Shown here one piece after another: positions 48,599-60,085 of a DNA stretch of 64,000 nucleotides. The notes beneath the pieces are model-generated. The model saw only the letters and a program-made list of their open reading frames with translations, did no database searches and was not told where the DNA came from. The stretch is from Maylandia zebra (lineage: Eukaryota > Chordata > Actinopteri > Cichliformes > Cichlidae), in contig NC_135176.1 of NCBI RefSeq assembly GCF_041146795.1, forward strand, positions 18,487,786-18,551,785. The letters run 5' to 3'. Made by a program: the position numbers and the translations under genes. Position 1 is the first letter of the stretch, and each line of letters opens with the position of its first letter.

Positions 48599-49579
48599 TT
48601 ATGCATTAACTTTAGTTAGTTTAGTTTTAACTTTAGTTCTGAACAGTGTCAGTGCTCTGGTTTTGATATCTTTGGTTTTCAAAGAATATACAACAGGATT
48701 GATACAAGGTGGGATGCATGAGGCCAGCGACAGACTCAGAACCCGCTGATCTGGATTAACAACACCCAGAAAAAAACCAACTGTGAAAATAACAATAAGA
48801 GGAATGTAAAATATAGCAACAAGAATGAGATGCTCAGCACACGTGGCCAAAGCTTTCACCCGACTGTCCACAGATTTCATCCTGAACACTGTGATCAGGA
48901 TGCTGACATAAGACAGAAAAATGAAAGTAAAGGGGAAAAAAAGTAACAAAATACTGAAAAAGGAAGCTGCAAACCACTGCATTGTGTTATCATTACAGGC
49001 AAGCCGAAACACAGGTGCATAGTCACAGAAATAGCTGAACACTCTCACAGACCTGCAAAAAGAGAGTCGAGTCATTATACCTGTTGCAAAAGCTGTTATT
49101 CCCATATTAATAATCCACGATACGCTGACAATACAGCACATGCTTCTCACAGTGTTGATGGAGTTTTGACGCAGAGGGAAACATATTGCAATTAACCGGT
49201 CATAGGCAAGTATAGCAAGAGCAAATGACTCCAAAGATACAAACACATAATAAACATACATCTGTAGCAAACACAAGTTAAATGGAATGAAGTTGTTTTT
49301 GATGAGAAATATTTTTATCATGCTGGGAATGGTACAAGTGTTAAGAAACAGATCAATAACTGCAAGGTTGACAACAGCCAAAAATTTTGGAGTGTGCAAA
49401 CGACGAGTAGAAGCAATGACATAAATCACCAAAATGTTAAACAGCACTGTAACACCATAAACAAACACCAGGAAGATAAAGTAGACACTGATGAAAGGAA
49501 ATGTCTCAAATCCAATGATATAGAAACCTGGAGGATGAATGATAGCAGAGCTGTTTAAAACAGCCCTTTGAAAAATCAT
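48599..49579 (-). CDS. Teleost odorant receptor, divergent subfamily (OR gene 4)
   Basis: This is an intact 326-residue 7TM receptor on the opposite strand, from a different OR subfamily than genes 1-3. It opens MIFQRAVLNSSAIIHPPGFYIIGFETFPF. Features are an N-glycosylation site NSS (9-11), TM1 with FN (47-48) in place of the usual GN, LHTPKFLAVVNLAVIDL, LAYDRLIAICFPLR at TM3 with Leu instead of Met, ECL2 FCDYAPVFRLACND, KALATCAEHLILV in TM6 and NPVVYSLKT in TM7. The Lys-rich tail ends KLTKVNA. A splice acceptor (TTCCTTAG, at 49622) just upstream indicates a 5'UTR intron, so the ATG at 49579 is the likely start. A truncated copy of its 3' end lies at 54042-54126. The ligand is unknown. Confidence 0.93.
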   Translation of the reverse strand: MIFQRAVLNSSAIIHPPGFYIIGFETFPFISVYFIFLVFVYGVTVLFNILVIYVIASTRRLHTPKFLAVVNLAVIDLFLNTCTIPSMIKIFLIKNNFIPFNLCLLQMYVYYVFVSLESFALAILAYDRLIAICFPLRQNSINTVRSMCCIVSVSWIINMGITAFATGIMTRLSFCRSVRVFSYFCDYAPVFRLACNDNTMQWFAASFFSILLLFFPFTFIFLSYVSILITVFRMKSVDSRVKALATCAEHLILVAIFYIPLIVIFTVGFFLGVVNPDQRVLSLSLASCIPPCINPVVYSLKTKDIKTRALTLFRTKVKTKLTKVNA

Positions 49580-49620
49580 AGTTGAACTCCACCACCTGTG
49601 TTTGAGGACTACCTTAATAG

Positions 49621-49814
49621 TCTAAGGAACAGAAAATCATATTGTTACGTTAAATTACAGGTACAATTCACATGGCAGTTTAGTGAGCACATTTGAAGTC
49701 ATGCATGTGTTAAAGGAGTGAATGCAGCTCACCTGATGTTTTCTGAAAGGATTGGACAGCACAGGCTGCAAGCATGTGGCTGCATGTCTGACCTCTTTAC
49801 AGCGAAATATATAC
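49621..49814 (-). promoter_or_regulatory. TATA box and 111-nt 5'UTR intron of OR gene 4
   Basis: On the minus strand, TATATATTTC lies at about 49814-49805. It is followed by a short leader, a consensus donor CATCAG|GTGAGC (intron from 49732) and an acceptor TTCCTTAG (49622). The intron would be 111 nt. It is the same compact arrangement as OR genes 2 and 3, although the sequences are unrelated. Confidence 0.55.
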
Positions 49815-51240
49815 AGTATTTCTACACAGATCTCATGAGGCGATGCTTACAACTGTACCCAATTATTTGCACTAATTTGATCCATAGAGAGAGAACTGTG
49901 GCTTACTTTGATCACCAACTTTTCTTTTCCTCAAAACAAACTCATTCTAATTAATGTTTTAATGTTTTCTAAGTTGAAGCGTCTCACAGGACTCATTTTA
50001 AAATGTGTCTGACCAAGTTGGGGAGTTGCTGAAATATTATTGAGGTTGTAAACATGGGAATAATGTTTCTTTGACCAAAAAGCCAAGGAAAGTTTCTTAA
50101 CATTAGTCCAAACAACCTTGTTTATTTAACAAATGTCAGAGTTTTACAAAATGGACAAACTATTTGTTGCTTTTCTCCTCTTGTTTGACGAGGAATATAA
50201 TATACGTATATGTAGAATGAAAGTCTGAATATATTGAATGAAAACGGATGTTAAGGAGGCTCTTGCACTATCCTGTGTTTATATATGTACGTAATATTTT
50301 ACTATATACTATAGTATAATATTATATATGTGATGTCGTTCTATGAGAAATAGCACTATGAATAAGTCTACAGGGAAGCAGTTTCTAAGTAATTAAGACA
50401 TAATTCTATGGAAAATGCTAATACTAGTAACAGGGTTCGGTACGGTACTAGAGATGATAAAATCATAGAAGTCTGTATGTATTGAATCTGTAGGAGTGCT
50501 AAATAAGGAATATGTGGAATGAAATCTGAATTTCCTTTTTATAAACTTGGTAAATAGACTGGTTCTTATGCTGGTTCTTTCTACTCTGAGTGCTCAGAGT
50601 GATTTTATACAAGTTGTCTCATTCACTGATTCATACAAGCATTTTTTTCTGTTCTTTTCCTATGTAAGTGTTTTCTATCTAACATTCACAGACATTCATA
50701 CTGCAGTGGAGCAGGATACAAACCAGTGGAGAAGCAACTTGGTTTGTATGAATTACTGAGTGAAGTGTAAAAAATATATGTCCAAATGGGATGCTGAAAG
50801 AAATGCAGTTTATTAGTCTTTTGGGGAAAAAAAAAAACATGTGAAAAGAAGAACTATGTAAAGCTACACTCCCTGAGGCCTGTTCAACTGCCAGGCCTGG
50901 CCAAAGTTAAAAGAACTCATGGGGTCTCTGTATTTCAGCCAATATTTCCAGTGACTTTAGCACTAAAGCACTGTACACTCAGCCTTCTGACCGAACACAC
51001 TGATTTACTCATGAAATTTAATCTTTTTTCATCAACAAGCTCCTCTTCGACCTGTACTCTTCAACCACCTCCTCCACCTTCACCTAACTCAGAGCTGTTG
51101 TTCATTTAACGTCAAAACTGAATAATGCTTCACTTAAATAGGACATGAAGTAAATATAACTCAAATTTGTTTACTACTCATACTTAAAAACAAGGAACGC
51201 AATTAAAATGCAGGTCACAATTTTATTAAAAATGAAACCA
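49815..51240. other. AT-rich intergenic sequence
   Basis: Short frames only; no supported gene. I see no clear repeat. Confidence 0.4.
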
Positions 51241-51570
51241 AACTTTAATTGTGCAGATTCTGTGTGGAGTTTGCATGTTCTCCCCGTGTTTGCGTGGGTT
51301 CCCTCCGGGTACTCCGGCTTCCTCCCACCGTCCAAAGACATGCAGCTTGTGGGGATAGGTTAATTGGATAATGCAAATTGTCACTAGGTGTGAATGTGTG
51401 AATGAATGTGAGTGCGAATGGTTGTCTGTCCCTGTGTGTTAGCCCTGCGACAGACTGGCGACCTGTCCAGGGTGTACCCCGCCTCTCGCCCTATGACAGC
51501 TGGGATAGGCTCCAGCGCCCCCCGCGACCCTGAAAAGGATAAGTGGAAGCGAATGGATGGATGGATGGAT
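51241..51570 (+). repeat. RTE/Rex-type LINE 3' tail with (ATGG)n
   Basis: This is a very common fish repeat tail: GTTTGCATGTTCTCCCCGTG, CTCCGGCTTCCTCCCACC, GGCGACCTGTCCAGGGTGTA, GGGATAGGCTCCAGC, ending in ATGGATGGATGG. It lacks coding sequence and is the least diverged of four copies in the window. Confidence 0.75.
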
Positions 51571-51639
51571 GTTTGGTAAATAAAAACGGTTAAGTGCTCT
51601 CTGAATATATAAATATTCCAGAACCCAGAGAAGCTTGGA

Positions 51640-53119
51640 GATTGGCGAAATATATATACATCAACAATTTTCCAAGTAAATATATTGCTAAAGGTGCTGT
51701 TGACATGGAATTCTCAGCAGATGTCAGTAACAACTCATCCCATCCACACATGCAAAGCAACAAAAACCATAGATTTCCTTAAATTATTTGCAATAATGAG
51801 TAATGACAAAGGGAAAATGTACTGAACACGCTAACTGAAATTTCTTTAATATGTCATACAGAAGCCTTTGTGGACAATGACAGCTTTTAGACGCCTTCTG
51901 TATGGAGAAACTAGTCCCATGCATTGCTCGGCTGTGATTTTGGCCCATTCTTCTACACAAACAGTCTTCAAATTCTGAAGGTTGCCTCCTAAGAACTCTG
52001 ACCTTTAGTTCTCTCCATATTTTCAGTTGAATTCAGGTCAGGTGATTGGCTTGGCCATTCTAGCAGCTTTGTTTTCTGTCTCTAAAACAAACAGAGAGGT
52101 CCCCTGGCTGTCCGCTTAGGTTCATTGTCTTGCTGAAGCTTCCACTTATGTTTCATCTTAATCATCCTGATAGAAGGCAGCAGATTTTTATAAAGAATGT
52201 CTCGTTACATTTTTCCATTCATCCTTCCTTCAGTAATGTGTCGTGTTCCAGTGCCACAGCCCAACACCATGATTTTCCCACCTCCAAATTTCACCTTCAA
52301 ACTTCACAATTAGTATGATGTTTTTGGGGTGATATGTGCTGCCTTTTCTCCACCAAACATAGTGTTTATTATGGCATCCAAAGAGTTCAATTTTTGTTTA
52401 ATCTGACCAGACTATATCCTCCCATTCTTTTACAGGCTTGTCCAAATGTTGTTCAGCAAACTGAAAAAGCACATGCAACATGCTTTTTCTTTAGTAATGG
52501 AATCTTGTGTCATGAGTGTGCATATAGGCCATTGTTTTCTTTGACACAATTGTACCTGCTGATTTTTTTCACTCCTCTGTGTGAAATCTTTCGGTGAGCA
52601 CTTGGTCGTGGCTGGTTTATGGAGAAATTGTGTTCTTTCCACTTCCGGATTATGGCTCCAACAATGCTCGCTGGAACCTTCAGTAGTTTAGAAATTCTTT
52701 TGTAGCCAGTGCCATCTGTATCTTTTGGTGCAATAAGGTTGCAAGGGTCAAGGACTCATTGGTTTTACCCATGATGAGATGTTTCTTGTGTAGCATCAGT
52801 GGGGACTGAACCAGCTGACATTAATTTGCACAAAGTGGCAGGATTGCTTACTAATCACTGATAGATTGCAGCTGGTGTCAGGTTTTTTTGCACCTCCCTT
52901 TCGTCATGTGTTCAGTATCGTGTCATGTGTTCAGTACTAGTCATTTCTAACTAATTACACATATTTTATGGACATCTGTGGTTTGATTAATTTGCATGTG
53001 TGGACTGGATGGGTTTTCCCGACATCTGCTGAGAATGTCATGTCAATAAATAAATAAATATATTTAGAAATATATTTAGAAAATGGTGACAAGTTCAATA
53101 CTTATTTTAACCATTGTAT
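51640..53119 (-). mobile_element. Tc1-like transposon relic
   Basis: The inverted arms share TTCTCAGCAGATGTC, CATCC..CCACACATGCAA and GTACTGAACACG words (left 51710-51835; right 52905-53119, ending TTGTATA). The minus strand carries a decayed Tc1-type transposase (WSDQTKIELFG-like, DHGVGLWHW) with many stops. It is old and inactive. Confidence 0.7.
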
Positions 53120-54041
53120 ACATATGGAGTGTTACTTATGATGTGACAGTTAGTTTAGTTTAGTCACAAAATTAGTCTAGTTAAATTAAATGAAGCTTAT
53201 GTGTAAATCTCCTTCTAACAAGCTCTCCTTATTGAAATAACAGATGTGAAATCCTGATTGGTTCATAAAAAAACTTTCAAATTAATCCAAATTTTAAAAC
53301 TTCAATATTCACATTTAAAGTTCCATAATTTATCACAATGCTACTTATTACCTCATAAAAATGGTGTAAGTATTATGAAAAAAATTCACACAAGCCACCA
53401 AATTAATAATATGAAAACATAATTAACAGAATAGTGAGATAGATGGATTTCTTAAGTAGTACTTTAAGTAGTTTAAGAGTAAAGACATCACAGACTTTGT
53501 CGCTCCTCTTCTTGAATGATGTAAACATTATAGACTCAGGTTTACAGCACATTACCCTGTTGTCAGCCTTCTTGACACTGATTCTCTAAACTAAAGGTTT
53601 CAAATATAAGGTATGGGGGCACAAAACAGCATAATCCAGCCAGGCTAGAACATGTGAAGGAAGGAAAAACATTAAAACATTTTCATATGATTAACAGCTT
53701 TTCCTATTAAAAAAAACCTCCCCTATTTCCAATCATGGTAAACCAGAAGAAGTAATAGATAAATAATTAAAAGACAGAAAAGTTCCTGTTTTTCACCACC
53801 TATAGATAACCTTTGTTTTATAAATACAGGACAGTCTGGACAATAAGGTACCAGAACTTTTTCTTTAACTCTACACATGTAGAAAACCAAGTCATACAGC
53901 TAAAATACCACCCTGTTTTCTTGTATTTAAAACTTTATACACTGAAATAAAGGACAGTTTCATTCATCTAGCCCATTTAAGAACAAAGTGCCCCATGACG
54001 TGAAATCAGTTTGACATTTCAAACTATTTCAGTCTATTTAT
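53120..54041. other. AT-rich intergenic sequence
   Basis: No gene or clear element is recognised. Confidence 0.4.
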
Positions 54042-54126
54042 TATGTTATGCATTAACTTTAGTTTTTCTGAACAGTTTCAGTGCTCTGGTTTTGATTGCT
54101 TTGGTTTTCAAAGAATATACAATAGC
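54042..54126 (-). pseudogene. C-terminal fragment of an OR gene 4 paralog
   Basis: It matches the last 25-30 codons of OR gene 4 (VYSLKTKAIKTRALKLF..., KVNA and stop). Homology ends at a short palindrome (AATAGCAGCCTGTGCTGCTATT, 54121-54142), beyond which a Tc1 relic begins. The rest of the receptor is gone. Confidence 0.85.
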
Positions 54127-54142
54127 AGCCTGTGCTGCTATT

Positions 54143-54699
54143 GTTCTGTGGTGTTCAAAGAGATGAGGCCTTTGCAAGATGTTTTTTTGTGGTGTTCAAA
54201 GAGATGAGGCCTTTGCAAGATGTTTTTTTGTTTTAGAAGCCCTTCAGTCTCAGATGCCATCTGATAGTTATTGGGCTGCAGTTGGCACAGGTAACGGCCT
54301 TAATTTGGGACAAGGATCGTCCAGTGTCTTGACGAACAGCCAATTCGATCCTCTGGCTCAGTACTGGTGAAGTTTTTGGTTCTTCCACTTGACTTTTTTG
54401 TTTCATACCCCTTATGATCATTTAAGAAGTTCCAAATGACTGTCTTACTGCATCCCCCCTCAGTAGTGATGGCACGCTGCGAGAGACCCTACTTATGCAT
54501 TTCAACAACCCGACCAAGTTCAAAAAGGGAACTTTTTTTTTGTCTTTCCCATCAGAACATCATGACAGTATGACTACCTGACAGAAAATGACAATGAATC
54601 GACAGTTTTGCACAGACTTGGCATTTTAAAGGCACGCGTTCCTAAACTTTTGATCAGCTGTATTTTTTAAGTGGTCTTAAACTTTTGATAGGGACTGTA
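54143..54699 (-). mobile_element. Tc1/mariner relic
   Basis: The right end TTTTGATAGGGACTGTA (to 54699) is typical of a Tc1-type terminus. The interior, on the minus strand, resembles the N-terminal helix-turn-helix part of a transposase. It is degraded, and the left end is lost. Confidence 0.55.
54147..54230 (+). repeat. 42-nt tandem duplication
   Basis: A unit starting TGTGGTGTTCAAAGAGATGA is present twice in perfect tandem within the Tc1 relic. Confidence 0.92.
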
Positions 54700-55640
54700 C
54701 GAATACAGCTCACATTTTTTGATCCGTGCACAGATATGTACACAGTTGATCAGATATTTACGATTTGTGTGAAATTTGTCTCAAAACTCACATTGCATGT
54801 AGGACATGCACAGAAGTGTTTTTGACAGACTCGTGAAGCCGAAATCAATAAATTGTGCGTAAATGATCTTTTTCTTACAGGCTTTGATGCACACATTTGT
54901 AAAATAGTTTTATGTGTTCAAATTGCTTTGTATTTGTGTGATGAATTGCAGCACGCATTTGTGAATCCTCAAAAGTTACACACAAATTACTGCACACATT
55001 TGTAAATCTTAGTTTGTGCTTGTGGATCATGCTGTACACATTTGTAACACTTTTGAGGCAAATTTCTCTCCAGAGAACTCTTAATAAAGTCTTTATAACT
55101 CTTTTTTTTGGGGGGGGGGGTTACACCCATGGCTTGAGTTAATGTTTTGCTTGTGATGCTTAGACAGTGATTTCATAGAGGAAACAAAACTTTTTCATTT
55201 CAAAGAGTTTACAGACTTCATATCTGTGGCTTGCACAGTTTTGTATCTACCTAAAGCTAAACACCAAAGATTCCAAGGGTGTTTTATTGCTTTGGCTTGA
55301 AGTCATGAAAAATCCCAAAGTTTCAGATTTTCCGCTAAAAATGTATTTGTGGCAAGAGTCATGGTAATTTCATGTAACTATGAAAAGACTGAAAACAATC
55401 TTTTCATTTTTATTTAAAGAAAATACATTACTGACCAAAAATAAAGCGTTTTACCTGAAAAGATAACTTTCAAAAGCACTTTGATTCACAAATCACATAG
55501 TATGGCATCTCTTTACATACATACATACACGCTTAAACACAAGCTAACTGAAGTTAAGTGATATTTCATGTTGCCTATTAAATCCCAATTATCAGTCAGG
55601 CTCTAAATCACACACTTGAGACTGTAAGTAGGGATTTTAT
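54700..55640. other. Intergenic, with quasi-repeated ACACATTTGTAA words
   Basis: Variants of GCACACATTTGTAAA occur at about 54889, 54954, 54990 and 55034, a weak irregular repeat. A poly-G run is at 55109-55118. No gene. Confidence 0.45.
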
Positions 55641-55655
55641 GATACTGCTAGAGCT

Positions 55656-55661
55656 TTATTT
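55656..55661 (-). promoter_or_regulatory. Polyadenylation signal of coa4
   Basis: AATAAA on the minus strand, about 100 nt after the coa4 stop codon. Confidence 0.5.
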
Positions 55662-55759
55662 TCAATTCTAATGATTAAATTGGGTACAGTCTTTGCAATT
55701 TAAGGTTGTCAGTCAAGTCCCAAACACAGCACTGTATGTGTTTGCAAGATGTTCTGTAT

Positions 55760-56005
55760 TCAGCTGGCCGCAGACTTGGTGGAGGGCGGCTGATGCTGCC
55801 TCAGCTGTTCTTTTCGGGCCTTTTGGAAATTCATCATGCAGTCTTTGAACGTCTGAACTTGGCTTTGACATGCTCGCCAGTCCTGATGTTCAGCCATGCA
55901 TTCCTGGATGGCGTAGTGAAGCTCAGCGCAGCCAGTGCGCGATATCATCTGTTCAACAGGGTCATCCTCGTCATCTTTCCGGCTGTGGTCATGAGGTGAA
56001 GCCAT
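55760..56005 (-). CDS. coa4: Cytochrome c oxidase assembly factor 4 homolog
   Basis: This small mitochondrial intermembrane-space protein is needed for complex IV assembly. The 81-residue product has the CHCH fold: C26-X9-C36 and C46-X9-C56, the twin CX9C pattern that is oxidised by the Mia40 import pathway. The segments KDDEDDPVEQMISRTGCAELHYAIQECMAEH and QDWRACQSQVQTFKDCM match the COA4 (CHCHD8) family closely, and the length is close to the mammalian protein (87). An upstream in-frame ATG would add MYSHR, but a TTCACACAG acceptor ends one base before the ATG at 56005, so that ATG is probably intronic and 56005 is the start. Its strand and neighbours are unrelated to olfaction; it marks the edge of the OR cluster. 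Confidence 0.95.
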   Translation of the reverse strand: MASPHDHSRKDDEDDPVEQMISRTGCAELHYAIQECMAEHQDWRACQSQVQTFKDCMMNFQKARKEQLRQHQPPSTKSAAS

Positions 56006-56860
56006 CCTGTGTGAATACAACGTCCTGACTCAGTCACACTGCTGACAAGAATACAGGCTGTTATTAATAATGAGAACACAAAAGAGCTGCTGCTCAGGCC
56101 TGTAGGCATCTTAAAATCTGTAATGTGAGAGATCTGTATCTTAGGAGTTTTATCTAATAATATAGTTGTTAGTTTTTGTCATTTTTATGAATTATTGTGG
56201 TTACTTTTATACATCCGCCCTTTCTAAAGGTCCTTTGTAACCTATACAAATGCTTTTTTGTTTCAGAATTCAGTGTTTTGACCAGAGTTGTGAAATATCA
56301 ATTCAATATTTACAGTGCTGAGAAAAAGTATTTTTGCATCTTGTCACACGTTTCAGATCATCAAACAAACTTTGAAAGAAAGATAAAAAGAGTAAATACA
56401 AAATACAAAACTTTGATTAGAACTCTTTTTCTGGTAATGTTTACCTGAGTGAAATAACACTGAACTCTTCCAACTTTAAATTAGTTAAGCAACGTTGACA
56501 CTCATCAGTGTCAGGCTACCCTGGACGTTTAGCTACACTGACGTTAGAACACAGCTGTGCCGTCGTTTCGTGTTCCTGGACGACGCCTGTTAAACACCTA
56601 TGAGGATAAAGAAACTACCCCTTGTACCTACCTATTAATTGTCTCTCGGCGAATGTCTCTATCGAGGCACTTTTGTCCTAATCTTCATAACTTCAGGCTT
56701 TTTACAACCAACCTGCACGGACGCTGCAGGGGGTAACATTTCAGTGACGGACGAAAGTGTATCAGTAAAGTACTTCCGTCGCTGGTGACTTTGGTTCCGA
56801 TGAGCAGCGAGAACGTGCACGTCAGTGGTTTCTATCACTAATAATTAGTGATAATGCAAA
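56006..56860 (-). promoter_or_regulatory. coa4 5'UTR intron and probable promoter region
   Basis: A splice acceptor lies just before the coa4 ATG. A possible donor (TAATAG|GTAGGT, at 56631) would give an intron of about 620 nt. The segment 56490-56830 is richer in CG dinucleotides than its surroundings, consistent with a housekeeping promoter. The exact start of transcription cannot be fixed. Confidence 0.45.
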
Positions 56861-57283
56861 AAAAAAAAAAAAAGAAGGTCTGTTTTCAGGGTCAGCGTAG
56901 AACTGCTGATATATTATATTATGACACACCATTCTAATTCAAATAAAATGCATAATTAGTGATACATTGATTAATGTTACTGATACATTAATTAATTTCT
57001 AAGTGAAACTCCATTCAGCGTTTAGTTGAAATGTCAGCTGTACAAATATGTACAATTGTTGGCAATGTTTATGCAAAGTTTCATCAAGATCAGTGCCCTT
57101 GTCTAGGAGGAGATAGAGAACACAAAAAGGGTTATCCTGTTTGCTATGATGTTGCCAATTAGTGTAACAAAAAAGACAAATGCTGGAGGGATAATGTATA
57201 TTGTTGAGATACGTCTCAAAGACACAGAAGACCCCAAGGGAAAATGGCAAGTGAATAAGAAACACTCATGGGAAGCCCTCAGC
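56861..57283. other. AT-rich intergenic sequence
   Basis: It contains a 15-base A run near 56859-56873. No gene. Confidence 0.4.
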
Positions 57284-57377
57284 AGCCTTGACCTATTGCA
57301 GCATAACTAAGGGAGGGTTCAGGGTTACTTAAGCCAACCCTAACTATATGTGTTGTCAAAATGGAAAGTTTTAAGCC
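57284..57377 (-). mobile_element. L2-type 3'UTR fragment
   Basis: CCTATTGCAGCATAACTAAG and GGGTTCAGGGTTAC match the 3'UTR of the L2 copy at about 38121-38157. Confidence 0.75.
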
Positions 57378-59150
57378 TAACAGTTTATAGCCTGTTGGTT
57401 GACATGCTTGTAAAAGCATTCTTGTAAGAATGTTCAAGTATGTTCGTAATGCCAAGGAGGAGCAGTAACCACCAATGATCCTAAATAAGCAAGTGAAAAG
57501 GGTTGTAAAGCCATTTCCAAACAATTTAGTCATTTGAAATGACAGACACTATTCAAGTAGAAAACATCCAACACAGCTACCAGTCCTCCCAGGAGTGGAT
57601 GTTCCAGCAACTTGAGGTCAAAGAAAATGAAAAAAAAAAAAAAAGCAATATTGCAGACTCTACAGGCCTCAGGTAACATGTCAATCTTAAAGCTGATGGC
57701 AGTATAATTAGAAAAAATTGTAATCATATATTTTTATATTATTAATAATGTATTAATATTTGGGGGTGGTCTCAAGGTCATTTCAAAATTACTTATAAAA
57801 GTATTCACATGACTCTGTGTAGGGAAGGGGAAAACAAATTACATATAAGTAATCAAGAGAGCAGGTATACCAGTCAGGAGCTGCTAAAATAGACTTGAAA
57901 AACTGGTCGTCAGGAAGTGCGAGCACCTCTATAAAAGCAGACATCTTGGCAGCTTTCAGGCCTGGTCTGTGTGTTAACACAACCCACAAACTTCCAAGGA
58001 GTGAACATCTCAGCAAAAAAAACAACAAAACAAAACATAGCATATTAGCACAAACAGCCTCATACTAACTATCAGCACGGTGGTGAAGGGGTAATGATTT
58101 GGTCTTGTTTTGCAGCCACAGGCAACCTGATGTCTCTGAGTACACAGAGGAGTTGACCATGAACTGATAAAATCATACAAAAAATGATTACTTTAAGTTA
58201 TTGCTTCTAAACGTGGTTATATTGAAGTTACTGACTCATCAGGTGTACTTAGTTTGTTACAGAACTGGACAGAGTTCTGTACATTACTGTACTCCAGGAT
58301 TGGATGGTACATTTCCTAATGTGATAGCATATAACATTTTATGAGTGATTATAAAATTGTGAATTTTCTGATCTGCCCTCAAATTATGAAAAACAAAAAC
58401 AAAACTCAAATTTCTAGCGAAGTTATCACTTTCTTGTAAATTCTGTCTGCAGCACATGATTTATGCCAATTGCCACCACAGCAAGTAAGTGTGAGCACAA
58501 TGTAATCTTTTGCACCTATTATTTTTCACAGTCATTATAAAGACATTATAAAAAGTGTGACTTGAGAAAGCGGGTCATTGTGTGCAGCAACTGAGATTAC
58601 AGGCTTATCTTCTACAGCTCTTCAAAGACGAGATGACTATTAGACAATTAGAGGTTTACTTGAGCTTTTCAAGAACACTAATGAGTCATTAATATCACTC
58701 TACATCCTTTCCCTTTACACTGCAGCTTTAATTACATGAGAGCAAAACCTTCTAATGGATGCAGATGAGATTAATTAAGCCTAAGCTTGAACAGTAAAAG
58801 CTTTGTTTGTTACAGGCAAGGTCATTAGCCAGCATCCTCTGGAAATGACATCACAAATAAGGACTCATTAGTGGGGCTCCCAGGAGTCGAGGAGGCTGGA
58901 GAGGATCATTTTTGTCTTGAGACAGAGTTTCTCGTGGGTGCAGAAATCCAAGTCCTAATGGATCTGCATTCATTGTTAGTTTTATCAGGTTTAGCCATTT
59001 AGTCATTTCATACAGACGTTTGTTTGGGCAAAATTACTGTGTTTGTATTATTTATGCAAAAATAAAAATTACATAATATTATATTTCTCAGTGTGCTCAG
59101 GCCTCAATTTTAAACCAATTTCCCTACAATTTTGAGAATTATACATATAA
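57378..59150. other. Gene-free region with a possible conserved block
   Basis: No gene. The stretch 58600-58930 is less repeat-like, rich in TAATTA and CATTAG words, and has a diverged counterpart at 60480-60610. Confidence 0.4.
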
Positions 59151-59159
59151 CTGAGATTA

Positions 59160-59700
59160 ATTACAGTCATGTGAAAAAGAAAGCAAACTATCTTTCAATT
59201 CTAGGTTTTACCTGTCACTAGATTAAAAATATCATTTGATCCTTAGCAGTTCTTAAAATTAGGTAAATACTAACAGCAACTTACATTAATGATGGGTTAC
59301 AAAAATTAAGCCAAAATGCAGAAGCAGTGAAAGCAGCAGAAAAACAAAGTACACCCCATGATTCAAGAGCTTGTAGAGCCACCTTTGGAAGCAATAAGCT
59401 GAAGTGGTTGTTTTCTGTTTGACTTTGTCAGTTTCTTGTTGTGGAAGAATTTTGCTGCACAGTTTTTTCAGTTCATTGGAGTTTGGGAGCATCCAGTTAT
59501 CCTGAGCTCTTAAAGTCAAGGCTGAGCTCTGGACTTTGACCAGACCATTGCAACAGTTTTATTCTTTTCTTTTTCAGCCATCCTTTTGTAGACTTGCTGC
59601 TGTGCTGAGATCATGACCCAGTGCCAGCAAAGCTGCCATGCTGGCCAAACAGCAGACCATGGCTTTGATTTCGAATGCCTACCCTTCTATGATTAGCAGC
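59160..59700 (-). mobile_element. DNA-transposon-like relic, class uncertain
   Basis: ACAGTCATGTGAAAAAGAAAG at the left and the GCTTGTAGAGCCACCTTTGG...GACTTTGACCAGACCATTGC block are familiar from many fish genomes as an old interspersed element. It is decayed, with no transposase motif that I can name. Confidence 0.4.
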
Positions 59701-59755
59701 TCCTTGCTGCTACTTATCATCTTAATTCCAATGAAATAAATATGTACTTGGTTTT

Positions 59756-60085
59756 CCATCCATCCATCCTCGTCCTTTTATCCTTATCAGGGTTGTGGGG
59801 AAGCTGGAGCCTGTCCCAGCTACTATAGCGCGAGAAGTAGGGTGCAACCTGGACAGATCATCAGTCTGATGGAGGGCTAACACAGAGAGACAAACATTCA
59901 CACCTATGGGCAATTTAAAATGATCAATTAACCTAATCACGCTAACTGCATGTGTTTGAACTGTGGGAGGAAGCTAGAGGACCTGGAGAAAACTCGCACA
60001 ACCAAGAGAGAAAAAAACAAACTCTACACAGAAAGGCCAGAAGTAGAGTCGAACTCATGACCTTCTTGCTGTGAACCAACAGTTA
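59756..60085 (-). repeat. RTE/Rex-type LINE 3' tail, diverged
   Basis: Antisense to the 51241 copy: CCATCCATCCATCC, GGAGCCTGTCCCAGCTA, CAACCTGGACAGATC, GGGAGGAAGC. Older. Confidence 0.7.

Noticed and set aside
55706-55999. Plus-strand 97-residue frame
   Set aside because: It is the antisense shadow of coa4.
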